A stretch of 7,844 nt of DNA, from contig DNTK01000016.1 in assembly GCA_003508755.1 (NCBI GenBank), positions 1 to 7,844 on the forward strand, written 5' to 3'. Positions within the stretch are counted from its first letter, which is position 1. Each line of letters starts with the position of its first letter. Positions 1-6,364 of this stretch are shown in pieces. Origin of the DNA: Bacteroidales bacterium. Lineage in GTDB: Bacteria; Bacteroidota; Bacteroidia; Bacteroidales; UBA10428. The notes under the pieces are model-generated. The model saw only the letters and a program-made list of their open reading frames with translations, ran no database searches and was not told the origin of the DNA. The position numbers and the translations under genes were made by a program.

Positions 1-56
1 GCTTTTTTGGTCTCGTTCATGGAATCGATTTTTATTATTGCAATGATTGTTTTCAT
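1..56 (-). CDS. nifI2: PII-like nitrogen regulator NifI2, N-terminal fragment
   Basis: The reverse strand from base 56 reads MKTIIAIIKIDSMNETKKA and then leaves the window. This is the opening beta strand and helix of a PII (GlnB-like) protein. The gene lies 17 bp downstream of the nifI1 stop codon in the same direction, where the second PII gene (nifI2) is found in nifH-nifI1-nifI2-nifD operons of anaerobic diazotrophs. An A-rich stretch ending in AAGG lies 8-10 bases before the ATG and may serve as ribosome binding site. In characterised systems NifI1 and NifI2 form a hetero-oligomer that binds dinitrogenase and inhibits it unless 2-oxoglutarate is high. Only 18 full codons are visible, so the assignment leans on context as much as on sequence. 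Confidence 0.8.
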   Translation of the reverse strand, partial: MKTIIAIIKIDSMNETKK

Positions 57-73
57 ATTGAAAGCCTTTTTTG

Positions 74-400
74 TTATAACTCTCTAGTTCCACGACTTAC
101 AGTATAAGCCTCCTCAACCGGTGAGATGAATATTTTACCATCTCCAAAAGCGCCTTTCTCTCCGGTTCTGGCAGCCTGAAGAATTGTTTCTACAGCAAAC
201 TCTTTGTCCTCATCTTTTATAACCATCATTAACAGGTCTTTTTGGAGTTCATCATAGGTAATATCCCCTACCTTTATACCACGCTGTTTACCTCGACCTA
301 CAACGGGAACTTTAGTAACAGCAACATACCCCGCTTCGAATAAAGCTTTCATTACTTTAGCTGATTTTTCCGGCCGTACTATGGCCCTTATCATTTGCAT
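74..400 (-). CDS. nifI1: Nitrogen regulatory PII-like protein NifI1
   Basis: A complete 108-residue PII-family protein. It starts MQMIRAIVRPEK, the typical NifI1 opening. The T-loop region (about residues 35-55, GRGKQRGIKVGD then YDELQKD) has the NifI1 pattern rather than the GlnB/GlnK loop with its uridylylated tyrosine. The C-terminal signature TGEKGAFGDGKIF at 79-91 and SPVEEAYTV (93-101) complete the fold. The family acts in the cytoplasm with NifI2 to block nitrogenase activity during ammonium sufficiency, and 2-oxoglutarate and ATP relieve the block. It lies 135 bp downstream of nifH and 17 bp upstream of nifI2, so the three genes probably form one operon. The start is the first ATG, and no strong Shine-Dalgarno sequence precedes it. 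Nothing looks truncated. Confidence 0.93.
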   Translation of the reverse strand: MQMIRAIVRPEKSAKVMKALFEAGYVAVTKVPVVGRGKQRGIKVGDITYDELQKDLLMMVIKDEDKEFAVETILQAARTGEKGAFGDGKIFISPVEEAYTVSRGTREL

Positions 401-535
401 ATTCTTAGAATTTTAATTGTTAGATTATTAAATTATTGGAATTGAGATTTTAAATTCTGAGTTGTGAGGCCTGGGATTTGAAAAGTCGTATTGAGCTGTC
501 TAAATATCCCTCCTCTATTTTCCCATATCTCGCTT

Positions 536-1360
536 CTAGTTTAGGATTCCAAAATCAAGCAATAATTTTTCAAGCTCTTCCACTTCAAGTGGTTTAGGAA
601 TTACGAACATTCTGTTCTCATCAATCTTCTTTGCTAAGGCCCTGTACTCATCTGCCTGGTTATGCTCGGGATCAAAATCGATAACCGTCTTACGGTTTAT
701 CTCGGCACGTTGTACCATATTATCTCTGGGCACAAAATGAATCATTTGGGTGCCTAGTTTCCGGGCAAGTTCTTCAATCATGGCCTTTTCGTTATCAACC
801 ATACGGCTGTTACAAATTAATCCGCCTAAACGAACCCCACCTGCTTCAGCAAATTTCACAATACCTTTGCAGATGTTATTGGCAGCATACATGGCCATCA
901 TTTCACCTGATACAACAATGTAAATCTCCTGTGCTTTTCCATCACGAATAGGCATGGCAAATCCACCACAAACCACATCACCAAGCACATCGTAAAAGGC
1001 ATAATCAAGCTGCTTATCTTCTTCGTATGCACCCAATTGCTCAAGCATGTTAATAGAAGTTATAATTCCACGACCGGCGCAACCTACACCAGGTTCAGGA
1101 CCACCGGATTCGGTGCAGCTGGTATTTCCATATCCGATTTTCATGATGTCCTCAAGTTCAACATCTTCTCCCTCCTCACGTAGCGTATCTAATACTGTTT
1201 TCTGTGCAAGGCCTCCTAAAAGGAGTCGGGTTGAATCGGCTTTAGGGTCGCACCCTACAACCATTACTTTCTTACCCATTTCGGCTAATCCAGCCACTGT
1301 ATTTTGTGTTGTTGTAGATTTTCCGATACCACCTTTTCCGTAAATAGCAATTTTTCTCAT
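536..1360 (-). CDS. nifH: Nitrogenase iron protein (dinitrogenase reductase) NifH
   Basis: A full-length 274-residue NifH. As a homodimer it holds one [4Fe-4S] cluster and passes electrons to the MoFe protein with ATP hydrolysis. Visible motifs are the P-loop GKGGIGKST (8-16), the CDPKADSTR segment (37-45), cluster ligands Cys94 in GVGCAGRG and Cys131 in switch II (DVLGDVVCGGFAMP), and Arg97, which corresponds to the arginine ADP-ribosylated by DraT in some species. The overall sequence, with ESGGPEPGVGCAGRG, and the nifI1/nifI2 neighbours match the cluster III NifH of anaerobes. I read this as molybdenum nitrogenase because of that context, though nifD is outside the window. It is divergent from a NifA-like gene. 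Expression is probably sigma-54 dependent (see the promoter and palindrome entries). Confidence 0.97.
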   Translation of the reverse strand: MRKIAIYGKGGIGKSTTTQNTVAGLAEMGKKVMVVGCDPKADSTRLLLGGLAQKTVLDTLREEGEDVELEDIMKIGYGNTSCTESGGPEPGVGCAGRGIITSINMLEQLGAYEEDKQLDYAFYDVLGDVVCGGFAMPIRDGKAQEIYIVVSGEMMAMYAANNICKGIVKFAEAGGVRLGGLICNSRMVDNEKAMIEELARKLGTQMIHFVPRDNMVQRAEINRKTVIDFDPEHNQADEYRALAKKIDENRMFVIPKPLEVEELEKLLLDFGILN

Positions 1361-1396
1361 GACACTAGTTTTTTAATGATTACTTGATTTTGAATA

Positions 1397-1412
1397 ATCA
1401 GCAACTGTGCCA
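1397..1412 (-). promoter_or_regulatory. Candidate sigma-54 promoter of nifH (imperfect -12)
   Basis: The minus strand reads TGGCACAGTTGCTGAT. The first six bases are a perfect -24 element. At the standard spacing the -12 position holds CTGAT instead of TTGCW, so the conserved GC is GA. A perfect TTGCT is also present, but three bases too close. The position is right: the inferred start site (about 1386) would give a 5' leader of about 25 bases to the nifH ATG, and candidate enhancer palindromes lie upstream. The sigma-54 consensus is established; its use here is inferred from the half-site, the location and the adjacent sigma-54 activator gene. Confidence 0.45.
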
Positions 1413-1524
1413 AAAGGAATTTTGAGCCTCGTTTTTTACGATGGGTATTATTCTAATTCGCTGTATATGTATGTGTTATATATCTTATAATCCAAATAAC
1501 GAGTACTTTGGCACGCATAAAATG

Positions 1525-1572
1525 TTTTACAATTATGTAAAAAGCTATCGGGCAATTTACAAATTGGTAAAA
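1525..1572. promoter_or_regulatory. Two tandem palindromic sites, candidate enhancer (UAS) for nifH
   Basis: Site 1 (1525-1542) reads TTTTACAATTATGTAAAA, with 7-bp perfect arms and a 4-bp centre. Site 2 (1555-1572) reads ATTTACAAATTGGTAAAA. Aligned over 1526-1545 and 1556-1575 they match at 16 of 20 positions, and they are exactly 30 bp apart, close to three helical turns. Their centres lie about 148 and 178 bp upstream of the inferred nifH start site, in the normal range for sigma-54 enhancer binding. They differ from the classical NifA site TGT-N10-ACA. The likely binder is the NifA-like protein encoded next door, but another regulator cannot be excluded. Confidence 0.5.
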
Positions 1573-1812
1573 GGCATAAATGGGTTTCCTTTTGAATGCC
1601 CTGTAAACAGCTAATTATTTTGTCTGGAAGTACTTTTAGGTATCGGTTTCTAATAGATTTGAAATGTAATAAAGCAATAAGCATAAATCATAAAGAAACA
1701 ATTAATAAGAATTAGATTAAATTAGGGGTGACATTTACATTTATGTATATTATTTACTTTTTACCCTTATTTTTTGGGGGTTGTATAATATTTTTTTATA
1801 TTTTATTAGATG

Positions 1813-1840
1813 TTTATACCCTTTTTTGTTAGGGTATAAA
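1813..1840. promoter_or_regulatory. Perfect 10-bp inverted repeat, candidate operator upstream of nifA
   Basis: TTTATACCCT at 1813-1822 and its exact reverse complement AGGGTATAAA at 1831-1840 flank an 8-bp spacer. The repeat lies 73 bp before the NifA-like start codon and overlaps the -33 element of a candidate promoter, so it could be a repressor or autoregulatory site. It could also form a hairpin, but it lacks a following T-run on either strand that would suggest a terminator. A related but imperfect arrangement (TACCC, 11 bases, GGGTT) lies at 1762-1782. Confidence 0.45.
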
Positions 1841-1858
1841 AATTATTTAGTATTTTTA
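1825..1858 (+). promoter_or_regulatory. Candidate Bacteroidota-type promoter of nifA
   Basis: TTTG at 1825-1828 and TATTTTTA at 1851-1858 are separated by 22 bp. They resemble the Bacteroidota -33/-7 consensus (TTTG, 17-23 bp, TAnnTTTG) with one mismatch in the last base. This predicts transcription starting near 1865, about 50 bases before the ATG. The surroundings are so T-rich that chance matches are likely. Confidence 0.3.
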
Positions 1859-1913
1859 CACCGGAATTCAATGTGATTTCAAGGGGCATTCAACAAGATT
1901 AATTTCATCTCAT

Positions 1914-3482
1914 ATGAAGGGCTATTTTTGTGAAAGAACAGGTAAACCATGCTATGGTGATTCGGAACTGCCCTTGCTTTTCGAAATCAGCCAACGCATC
2001 AACAATAGTATATTTCTAAAGGATGCAATGAATTCCATTATGGAAATTATTGCAGGCTATCTTGGGGCAGAACGTTCGCTGCTTTCGATTTTAAACCGCG
2101 AAGTAAGCAACATATTCATTGAAGCCGGTCATGGCATCAGTCATGAAGAAAAAAAACAAGGCAAATACCTTATTGGGGAGGGAATAACCGGTGAGGTAGT
2201 AAAAACGGGAAAACCCGTTTACATTGAAAAGATAAAGAAAGCACCGGGGTTTGTCAATAAAACAAAAATAAGCCTGAAGACTGATAACAAAGAAGATATA
2301 TCTTTTGTCTGTGTGCCCATAACCGTCGAAGGGGAAATTCTGGGTACATTAAGTATCGACCGAAAATACGACGAAAGAATCCTAAAAGAAGAACTTATTA
2401 GAATATTGAGTGTAGTTGGTTCTTTAATTGCTTCGGCCGTTCGTGCACGTCAGGGACGAATGGAAGAAATTGAGCGACTCCGGGCTGAAAACATAGAACT
2501 ACAAAATGAACTCCAGAACCGGTTCATCGATGAAAACATCATTGGAAACTCATCGAAGATGAAGGAAGTTTATAAACAAGTGCAGCAAGTGTCCAAAACC
2601 CAGGCAACAGTGCTTATCAGAGGTGAATCAGGGGTTGGAAAAGAATTAATAACAGACGCTATCCATTACGGGAGCGAGCGAGCAAAAAACCCGCTTATTA
2701 AAGTAAATTGTGCTGCCATACCGGAAAGTCTGATTGAGAGTGAGCTTTTTGGGCATGAAAAAGGTGCCTTTACTGGCGCCGATAAGCAAAAGAAAGGGCG
2801 ATTTGAATTAGCAGAAGGGGGGTCGATTTTCCTCGATGAAATCGGTGAATTACCTCTTCAAATCCAGGTCAAACTCTTAAGAGTTTTACAGGAAAAAGAA
2901 TTTGAACGGTTGGGCGGAACGAAACCATTAAAAACTGACGTGCGTGTGATAGCGGCTACAAACCGCAATTTGGAGGAAGCCATAAAAGACGGATCTTTCA
3001 GAGAAGACTTGTATTACCGTCTGAATGTCTTCCCTCTTTTTGTACCTGCCTTGCGCGAGCGTTTAAACGACATCCCGCTCCTGGTTGACCACTTTATTAC
3101 AAAAGCCAACAAGAAAAACGGCACCGATATTATCCGGATATCATCATCGGCCATTGAAATGCTTATGATATATCGCTGGCCCGGAAATATTCGTGAGCTT
3201 GAAAACTGCATTGAGCGTGCAGCCATACTAAGCACCGACAAGGTAATTCGCCCTCAAAACTTACCTCCAACCTTGCAAACAGCTCAATCATCAGGTACCA
3301 CAAACAAAGGAACCTTACAATCGATTGTTGAAAAAGTAGAAAAACAACTGATTATTGACACCCTGACAAACCAACGCGGAAATGTGTTCCAGTCGGCCAA
3401 AGAGCTTGGAATTTCAAACAGAAAGCTGGGTTTGCGCATTGATAAATATGATATTGATGTAAGCAAGTACAAATTTGTATAA
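1914..3482 (+). CDS. nifA: NifA-like sigma-54-dependent transcriptional activator
   Basis: A 522-residue bacterial enhancer-binding protein with the three-part NifA layout. A GAF sensor domain covers about 18-177 (GEGITGEVVKTGKPVYI at 88-104 is typical of NifA). The AAA+ domain covers about 207-440, with Walker A GESGVGKE (237-244), the sigma-54-contacting GAFTGA loop (284-289), Walker B SIFLDEIGELP (304-314), sensor I ATN (348-350), candidate arginine fingers R363 and R369, and WPGNIREL (422-429). A Fis-type helix-turn-helix lies at about 486-516. Its divergent placement from nifH supports a role as nif activator. It has no interdomain Cys-X4-Cys, which oxygen-sensitive NifA proteins carry, but has Cys6 and Cys13 ahead of the GAF domain. 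The ATG at 1914 is the first in frame after stops, with no strong ribosome binding site. It could also serve an alternative nitrogenase as an AnfA/VnfA type. Confidence 0.85.
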   Translation: MKGYFCERTGKPCYGDSELPLLFEISQRINNSIFLKDAMNSIMEIIAGYLGAERSLLSILNREVSNIFIEAGHGISHEEKKQGKYLIGEGITGEVVKTGKPVYIEKIKKAPGFVNKTKISLKTDNKEDISFVCVPITVEGEILGTLSIDRKYDERILKEELIRILSVVGSLIASAVRARQGRMEEIERLRAENIELQNELQNRFIDENIIGNSSKMKEVYKQVQQVSKTQATVLIRGESGVGKELITDAIHYGSERAKNPLIKVNCAAIPESLIESELFGHEKGAFTGADKQKKGRFELAEGGSIFLDEIGELPLQIQVKLLRVLQEKEFERLGGTKPLKTDVRVIAATNRNLEEAIKDGSFREDLYYRLNVFPLFVPALRERLNDIPLLVDHFITKANKKNGTDIIRISSSAIEMLMIYRWPGNIRELENCIERAAILSTDKVIRPQNLPPTLQTAQSSGTTNKGTLQSIVEKVEKQLIIDTLTNQRGNVFQSAKELGISNRKLGLRIDKYDIDVSKYKFV

Positions 3483-3520
3483 GGTACTGAAATACTGAAT
3501 GATTCCAGCCTTAGGGCACC

Positions 3521-3556
3521 TTTGGCAATCAACAGTACGCTTAAAATTTGGCAATC
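3521..3556 (+). repeat. Short direct repeat TTTGGCAATC, two copies
   Basis: The ten bases TTTGGCAATC occur at 3521-3530 and again at 3547-3556, 26 bp apart, in the 147-bp gap between the NifA-like gene and the histidine kinase gene. They resemble half of a sigma-54 -24 box but have no -12 GC at the right spacing. The function is unknown. Two small tandem TACTGAA units also occur at 3485-3499. Confidence 0.4.
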
Positions 3557-3565
3557 GTTCTATGT

Positions 3566-3580
3566 AAGGCACTGCCTTTT
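3566..3580 (+). terminator. Weak possible terminator after nifA
   Basis: AAGGC, a three-base loop ACT, then GCCTT and two more T residues. The stem is only five pairs, so it would be a weak intrinsic terminator 83 bp past the NifA-like stop codon. It overlaps the -33 element proposed for the next gene. It is listed because no better terminator is visible between the two genes. Confidence 0.2.
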
Positions 3581-3625
3581 GTAATTCCCGACTGAATGCC
3601 TATATTTATGAAAATCATTTCATAA
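3578..3625 (+). promoter_or_regulatory. Candidate promoter and overlapping palindrome before the kinase gene
   Basis: TTTG at 3578-3581, a 19-bp spacer, and TATATTTA at 3601-3608 match the Bacteroidota -33/-7 promoter with one mismatch. A perfect 8-bp inverted repeat, TTATGAAA (3606-3613) and TTTCATAA (3618-3625), overlaps the -7 element and the predicted start site near 3615, ending four bases before the ATG at 3630. The overlap suggests an operator or a leader hairpin controlling the kinase gene. Both parts are direct sequence observations; the function is inferred. Confidence 0.45.
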
Positions 3626-3629
3626 CTGA

Positions 3630-4994
3630 ATGAACATCGACTACCGATCAATAATCTTCTATTTCGTAGGTAGCATTTTTATTGCACTTCTGCTCTTCGT
3701 CTTCTATTATTTTACAAGCAAACGAAAAAACTGGCCAATTTTTACCTACATAGTAGCTAAGATTCTGCAGCTCATATCTGTAACAGGTATTGGCCTTAGG
3801 GATATAATTCCAGATTATCTATCAATACAGGTAAGTCTTGTAATCCTGGTGGCTTCCTACATATTTGAAATTTACAGTATAATATCCTACGATGGAAATT
3901 ACAGAAAAAAGGTCCTTAACTTTTTTATTGTAGTGTTTTTTGTGACCACACCTGTATTTTTTATTTTAGGCACTACCGCAGCCAATAGAGCTATTATTTC
4001 TGCAATGGCGGCAGCTACCATATTTATTGTCGGAGCTATCGATTTAATCAATTTTAGAAACAAGTTAAAGTTCCCGATTCTAATTGCCTCAATTTTTTTG
4101 CTCTTTGGCGGAATCCAATTTTTAAGGGGTGTTGTAATTTTAAATATGGATGCCGCTTACGAGTTATACGAAATTAAGCCTATCGATAATATTTTTTACA
4201 TCACTGCATTTATATACTTATCCTTAAGCAGTGTTGGCTTCCTGCTCCTGTTGAAAGAACGTGATGAGCAATACATTATTGATCAGAATAAGGTTTTAAA
4301 AGAGACCACGGAAACAAAAAATAAGTTATTTAGCATTATCGCACATGATTTAAAAAGTCCAATAGGCGCTTTAACCTCCCTTGCCCAGATTCTTTTAGAA
4401 CAGCATAATGAGTTAACTCCAAAGCAACGTGAGGAAGTAATAACCAATATCACAAAAAGTTCCTTTGGAACATTTGAATTGCTTAAAAACCTACTTGAAT
4501 GGACCCAATCCGAAACCGGAGAGCTTGCCATAAAGAAAGAAAAAATTCAGATTGATGAGATGATTCACGAAAATGTAAATCTCTTTATGAGTTCTCTTAA
4601 GAACAAGCGATTAAATCTAGTCCGCCATCTTGAAGATAATTGCTTTGCTTATGCCGACAGAAATATGATCAATACTGTTATTAGAAATCTATTGTCCAAT
4701 GCCATTAAGTTTACGGAGGAATCCGGTACAATTAAGATTTATGCAGAATCAGCTAAAAACACTGTTTCGATTATAATTAAAGACAGTGTTATTGGCATCG
4801 GATCTGAGATTCTAAAAAGCATTTTTAACCTTGAATCCAGACCAAATACACGAGTTACCAACAATGAATCGGGGTCCGGCCTGGGCTTAAAACTATGTAA
4901 GCGCCTTATCGATATCCATAATGGGCTGATTGAAGTAGACAGTTATCCGGGAAAGGGTACTTCCTTTAAAGTTGTTATACCCTCGATTAAGTAA
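3630..4994 (+). CDS. Membrane-bound sensor histidine kinase with seven-helix sensor
   Basis: A 454-residue protein. The N-terminal half is hydrophobic with about seven membrane segments (roughly 9-29, 39-57, 66-86, 96-114, 122-140, 149-168, 187-208). A short linker leads to the kinase core. The HisKA H-box is FSIIAHDLKSP with phospho-acceptor His239. In the HATPase domain the N-box is NLLSNAIKF (353-361), the G1 region is DSVIGIG (385-391) and the G2 box is GSGLGLKLC (415-423). The family autophosphorylates on histidine and passes the phosphate to a response regulator, but none is encoded in the window, so it is an orphan kinase here. The G1 motif normally reads DxGxG and here has valine at 387 in place of the first glycine, which may weaken ATP binding. 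The stimulus cannot be read from the sequence. Confidence 0.9.
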   Translation: MNIDYRSIIFYFVGSIFIALLLFVFYYFTSKRKNWPIFTYIVAKILQLISVTGIGLRDIIPDYLSIQVSLVILVASYIFEIYSIISYDGNYRKKVLNFFIVVFFVTTPVFFILGTTAANRAIISAMAAATIFIVGAIDLINFRNKLKFPILIASIFLLFGGIQFLRGVVILNMDAAYELYEIKPIDNIFYITAFIYLSLSSVGFLLLLKERDEQYIIDQNKVLKETTETKNKLFSIIAHDLKSPIGALTSLAQILLEQHNELTPKQREEVITNITKSSFGTFELLKNLLEWTQSETGELAIKKEKIQIDEMIHENVNLFMSSLKNKRLNLVRHLEDNCFAYADRNMINTVIRNLLSNAIKFTEESGTIKIYAESAKNTVSIIIKDSVIGIGSEILKSIFNLESRPNTRVTNNESGSGLGLKLCKRLIDIHNGLIEVDSYPGKGTSFKVVIPSIK

Positions 4995-5070
4995 TATTCT
5001 TTTCGACGAATTCTTTTATCTTTTTACTTTTTTTATATTCCTTTGCCACGTCAAATTAAAACAGGCTAGC

Positions 5071-6342
5071 ATGAATAAATCGGTTATAGCAATTTTAGTG
5101 TTATTGGGACTTGCTACATCTCCTCTCCTTGCACAGAAAAAATTAAAAAGTGGCACCAAACTTGAAAAAGCTCCCACCTACAAAAGTATTGAGGATGCAA
5201 ATCTTGCCAAAAAGAAAGTCTATAAGCTAAATCTCGATGGTCAAAAACTAAACAGCATTCCCGAAGACATCCGTAAATACAAAAACCTACAGGAACTATA
5301 CCTGCGTAACAACAACATTGCCTTTTTGCCCGATTGGCTATTTGAGCTTACCAATCTCCAGATACTAATGCTTGGCGAAAACAATATCCAGGCCATTCAA
5401 CCCGAAATTAGAAAATTGCAACACCTTGTTGTATTGGATGTTTTTGATAATAAATTAAGCGCATTACCCGGTGGAATTGGGCAATGCAAAAAATTAACCA
5501 AAATTGATGCAAACTGGAATAAAATAGCAACACTAACCGATAGTATCACTTCACTTAAAAACCTGGAATACATTTACCTTGAGCGAAACGAAATAACCAC
5601 TATTCCTGAGAATATCGGAAACCTGACAAAACTAAAAGAAATTAAATTGCGAGAAAACAAACTTACCAGTTTGCCTGCATCGCTCGGGGAGTTGAAACTT
5701 ATTACTGAGCTAAACATCGAAAAGAATCAATTAACTGAACTACCTGCGGAAATTAGTAATTTAAATTCGCTAAAAACATTAAAAATCAATAATAATCAAT
5801 TAAAAGCATTACCCGATTTATCGAAATTGTTAAAGCTAGAGAAGCTGGATGCATCAAACAATAAGATTACAGCTGTTAAAGGAAACGCTATTAACATAGC
5901 CGCATTGAAGCAACTAGACTTAAGCATCAATCATATTTCAGCACTTAGTTTTAATACTGACCAATTAACAAATCTAGAGCAATTAGAACTGGAACTAAAT
6001 AAAATCTCAAACCCTACTGCCCTTTATTCGATTACCTCATTAAAGGTTTTAAACCTTGGCAGAAACAATATTACAAAGATTACTGATGAAATTGGTCAAT
6101 TAACCAAGCTGGAAACACTGATAATGAATTCCAATAAAATCTATTCCGTATCGAAACAAATTGGGAAACTTAACAAGCTTGTATTTCTTGATTTGAGTAA
6201 TAACCAAATTCAACTTTTGCAAAGAGAAATTGGAGGTATGTCTTCCTTGATTGATTTACATCTTGAGAAAAACAGGTTCTCCAGCTTTCAGAAGAAGAAT
6301 GTTAAGAAATATGTGCCAGCCACCACCAAGGTGTATTTTTAG
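5071..6342 (+). CDS. Secreted leucine-rich-repeat protein
   Basis: A 423-residue protein. The chosen ATG at 5071 begins a classic signal peptide (MNKSVIAILVLLGLATSPLL, cut probable after Ala21 before QKK). An upstream in-frame ATG at 4972 lies inside the kinase gene and would bury the signal. After a lysine-rich spacer, residues from about 50 to the C-terminus form about 15-16 leucine-rich repeats, mostly 23 residues long with the pattern LxxLxLxxNxLxxLPxxIxxLxx. These should fold as a curved solenoid for protein binding outside the cytoplasmic membrane. No lipobox cysteine, anchor or type IX sorting domain is seen, and the repeats run almost to the last residues. It starts 76 bp after the kinase gene in the same direction, so co-transcription is possible. 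The ligand is unknown. Confidence 0.88.
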   Translation: MNKSVIAILVLLGLATSPLLAQKKLKSGTKLEKAPTYKSIEDANLAKKKVYKLNLDGQKLNSIPEDIRKYKNLQELYLRNNNIAFLPDWLFELTNLQILMLGENNIQAIQPEIRKLQHLVVLDVFDNKLSALPGGIGQCKKLTKIDANWNKIATLTDSITSLKNLEYIYLERNEITTIPENIGNLTKLKEIKLRENKLTSLPASLGELKLITELNIEKNQLTELPAEISNLNSLKTLKINNNQLKALPDLSKLLKLEKLDASNNKITAVKGNAINIAALKQLDLSINHISALSFNTDQLTNLEQLELELNKISNPTALYSITSLKVLNLGRNNITKITDEIGQLTKLETLIMNSNKIYSVSKQIGKLNKLVFLDLSNNQIQLLQREIGGMSSLIDLHLEKNRFSSFQKKNVKKYVPATTKVYF

Positions 6343-6364
6343 AACCTAAAGATCGGAACACACT

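Larger units (their letters stand above)
1361..1913. other. Divergent control region between nifH and nifA-like gene
   Basis: A 553-bp, very AT-rich region with no convincing gene. It separates nifH (leftward) from the NifA-like gene (rightward). From left to right it contains a -24-like sigma-54 half-site near nifH, two similar palindromes 30 bp apart, a region around 1600-1720 with nothing I can assign apart from the short palindrome CTGTAAACAG at 1601-1610, and a perfect 28-bp inverted repeat with a candidate promoter close to the NifA-like gene. An open frame of 78 codons at 1448-1684 on the minus strand was judged spurious. Confidence 0.7.

Noticed and set aside
505..515. Strong Shine-Dalgarno-like AGAGGAGGGA on the minus strand between nifH and nifI1
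   Set aside because: No start codon follows at a usable distance, and the nifI1 ATG is more than 100 bases away.
1047..1343. 98-codon plus-strand open frame
   Set aside because: It lies wholly antisense within nifH, and its proline- and serine-rich translation has no family resemblance.
1507..1530. Plus-strand TTTGGCACG as a sigma-54 promoter for nifA
   Set aside because: The -24 box is perfect, but the -12 position holds AAATG without GC, and the site is about 400 bp from the start codon.
1448..1684. 78-codon open frame on the minus strand between nifH and nifA
   Set aside because: It shows no recognisable domain, is AT-driven with low-complexity composition, and overlaps the candidate enhancer palindromes. 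A chance frame is more likely.
4972..5070. Longer start for the LRR protein overlapping the kinase gene
   Set aside because: The ATG at 5071 begins a clean signal peptide. The longer form would place 33 residues before it and overlap the kinase coding region.
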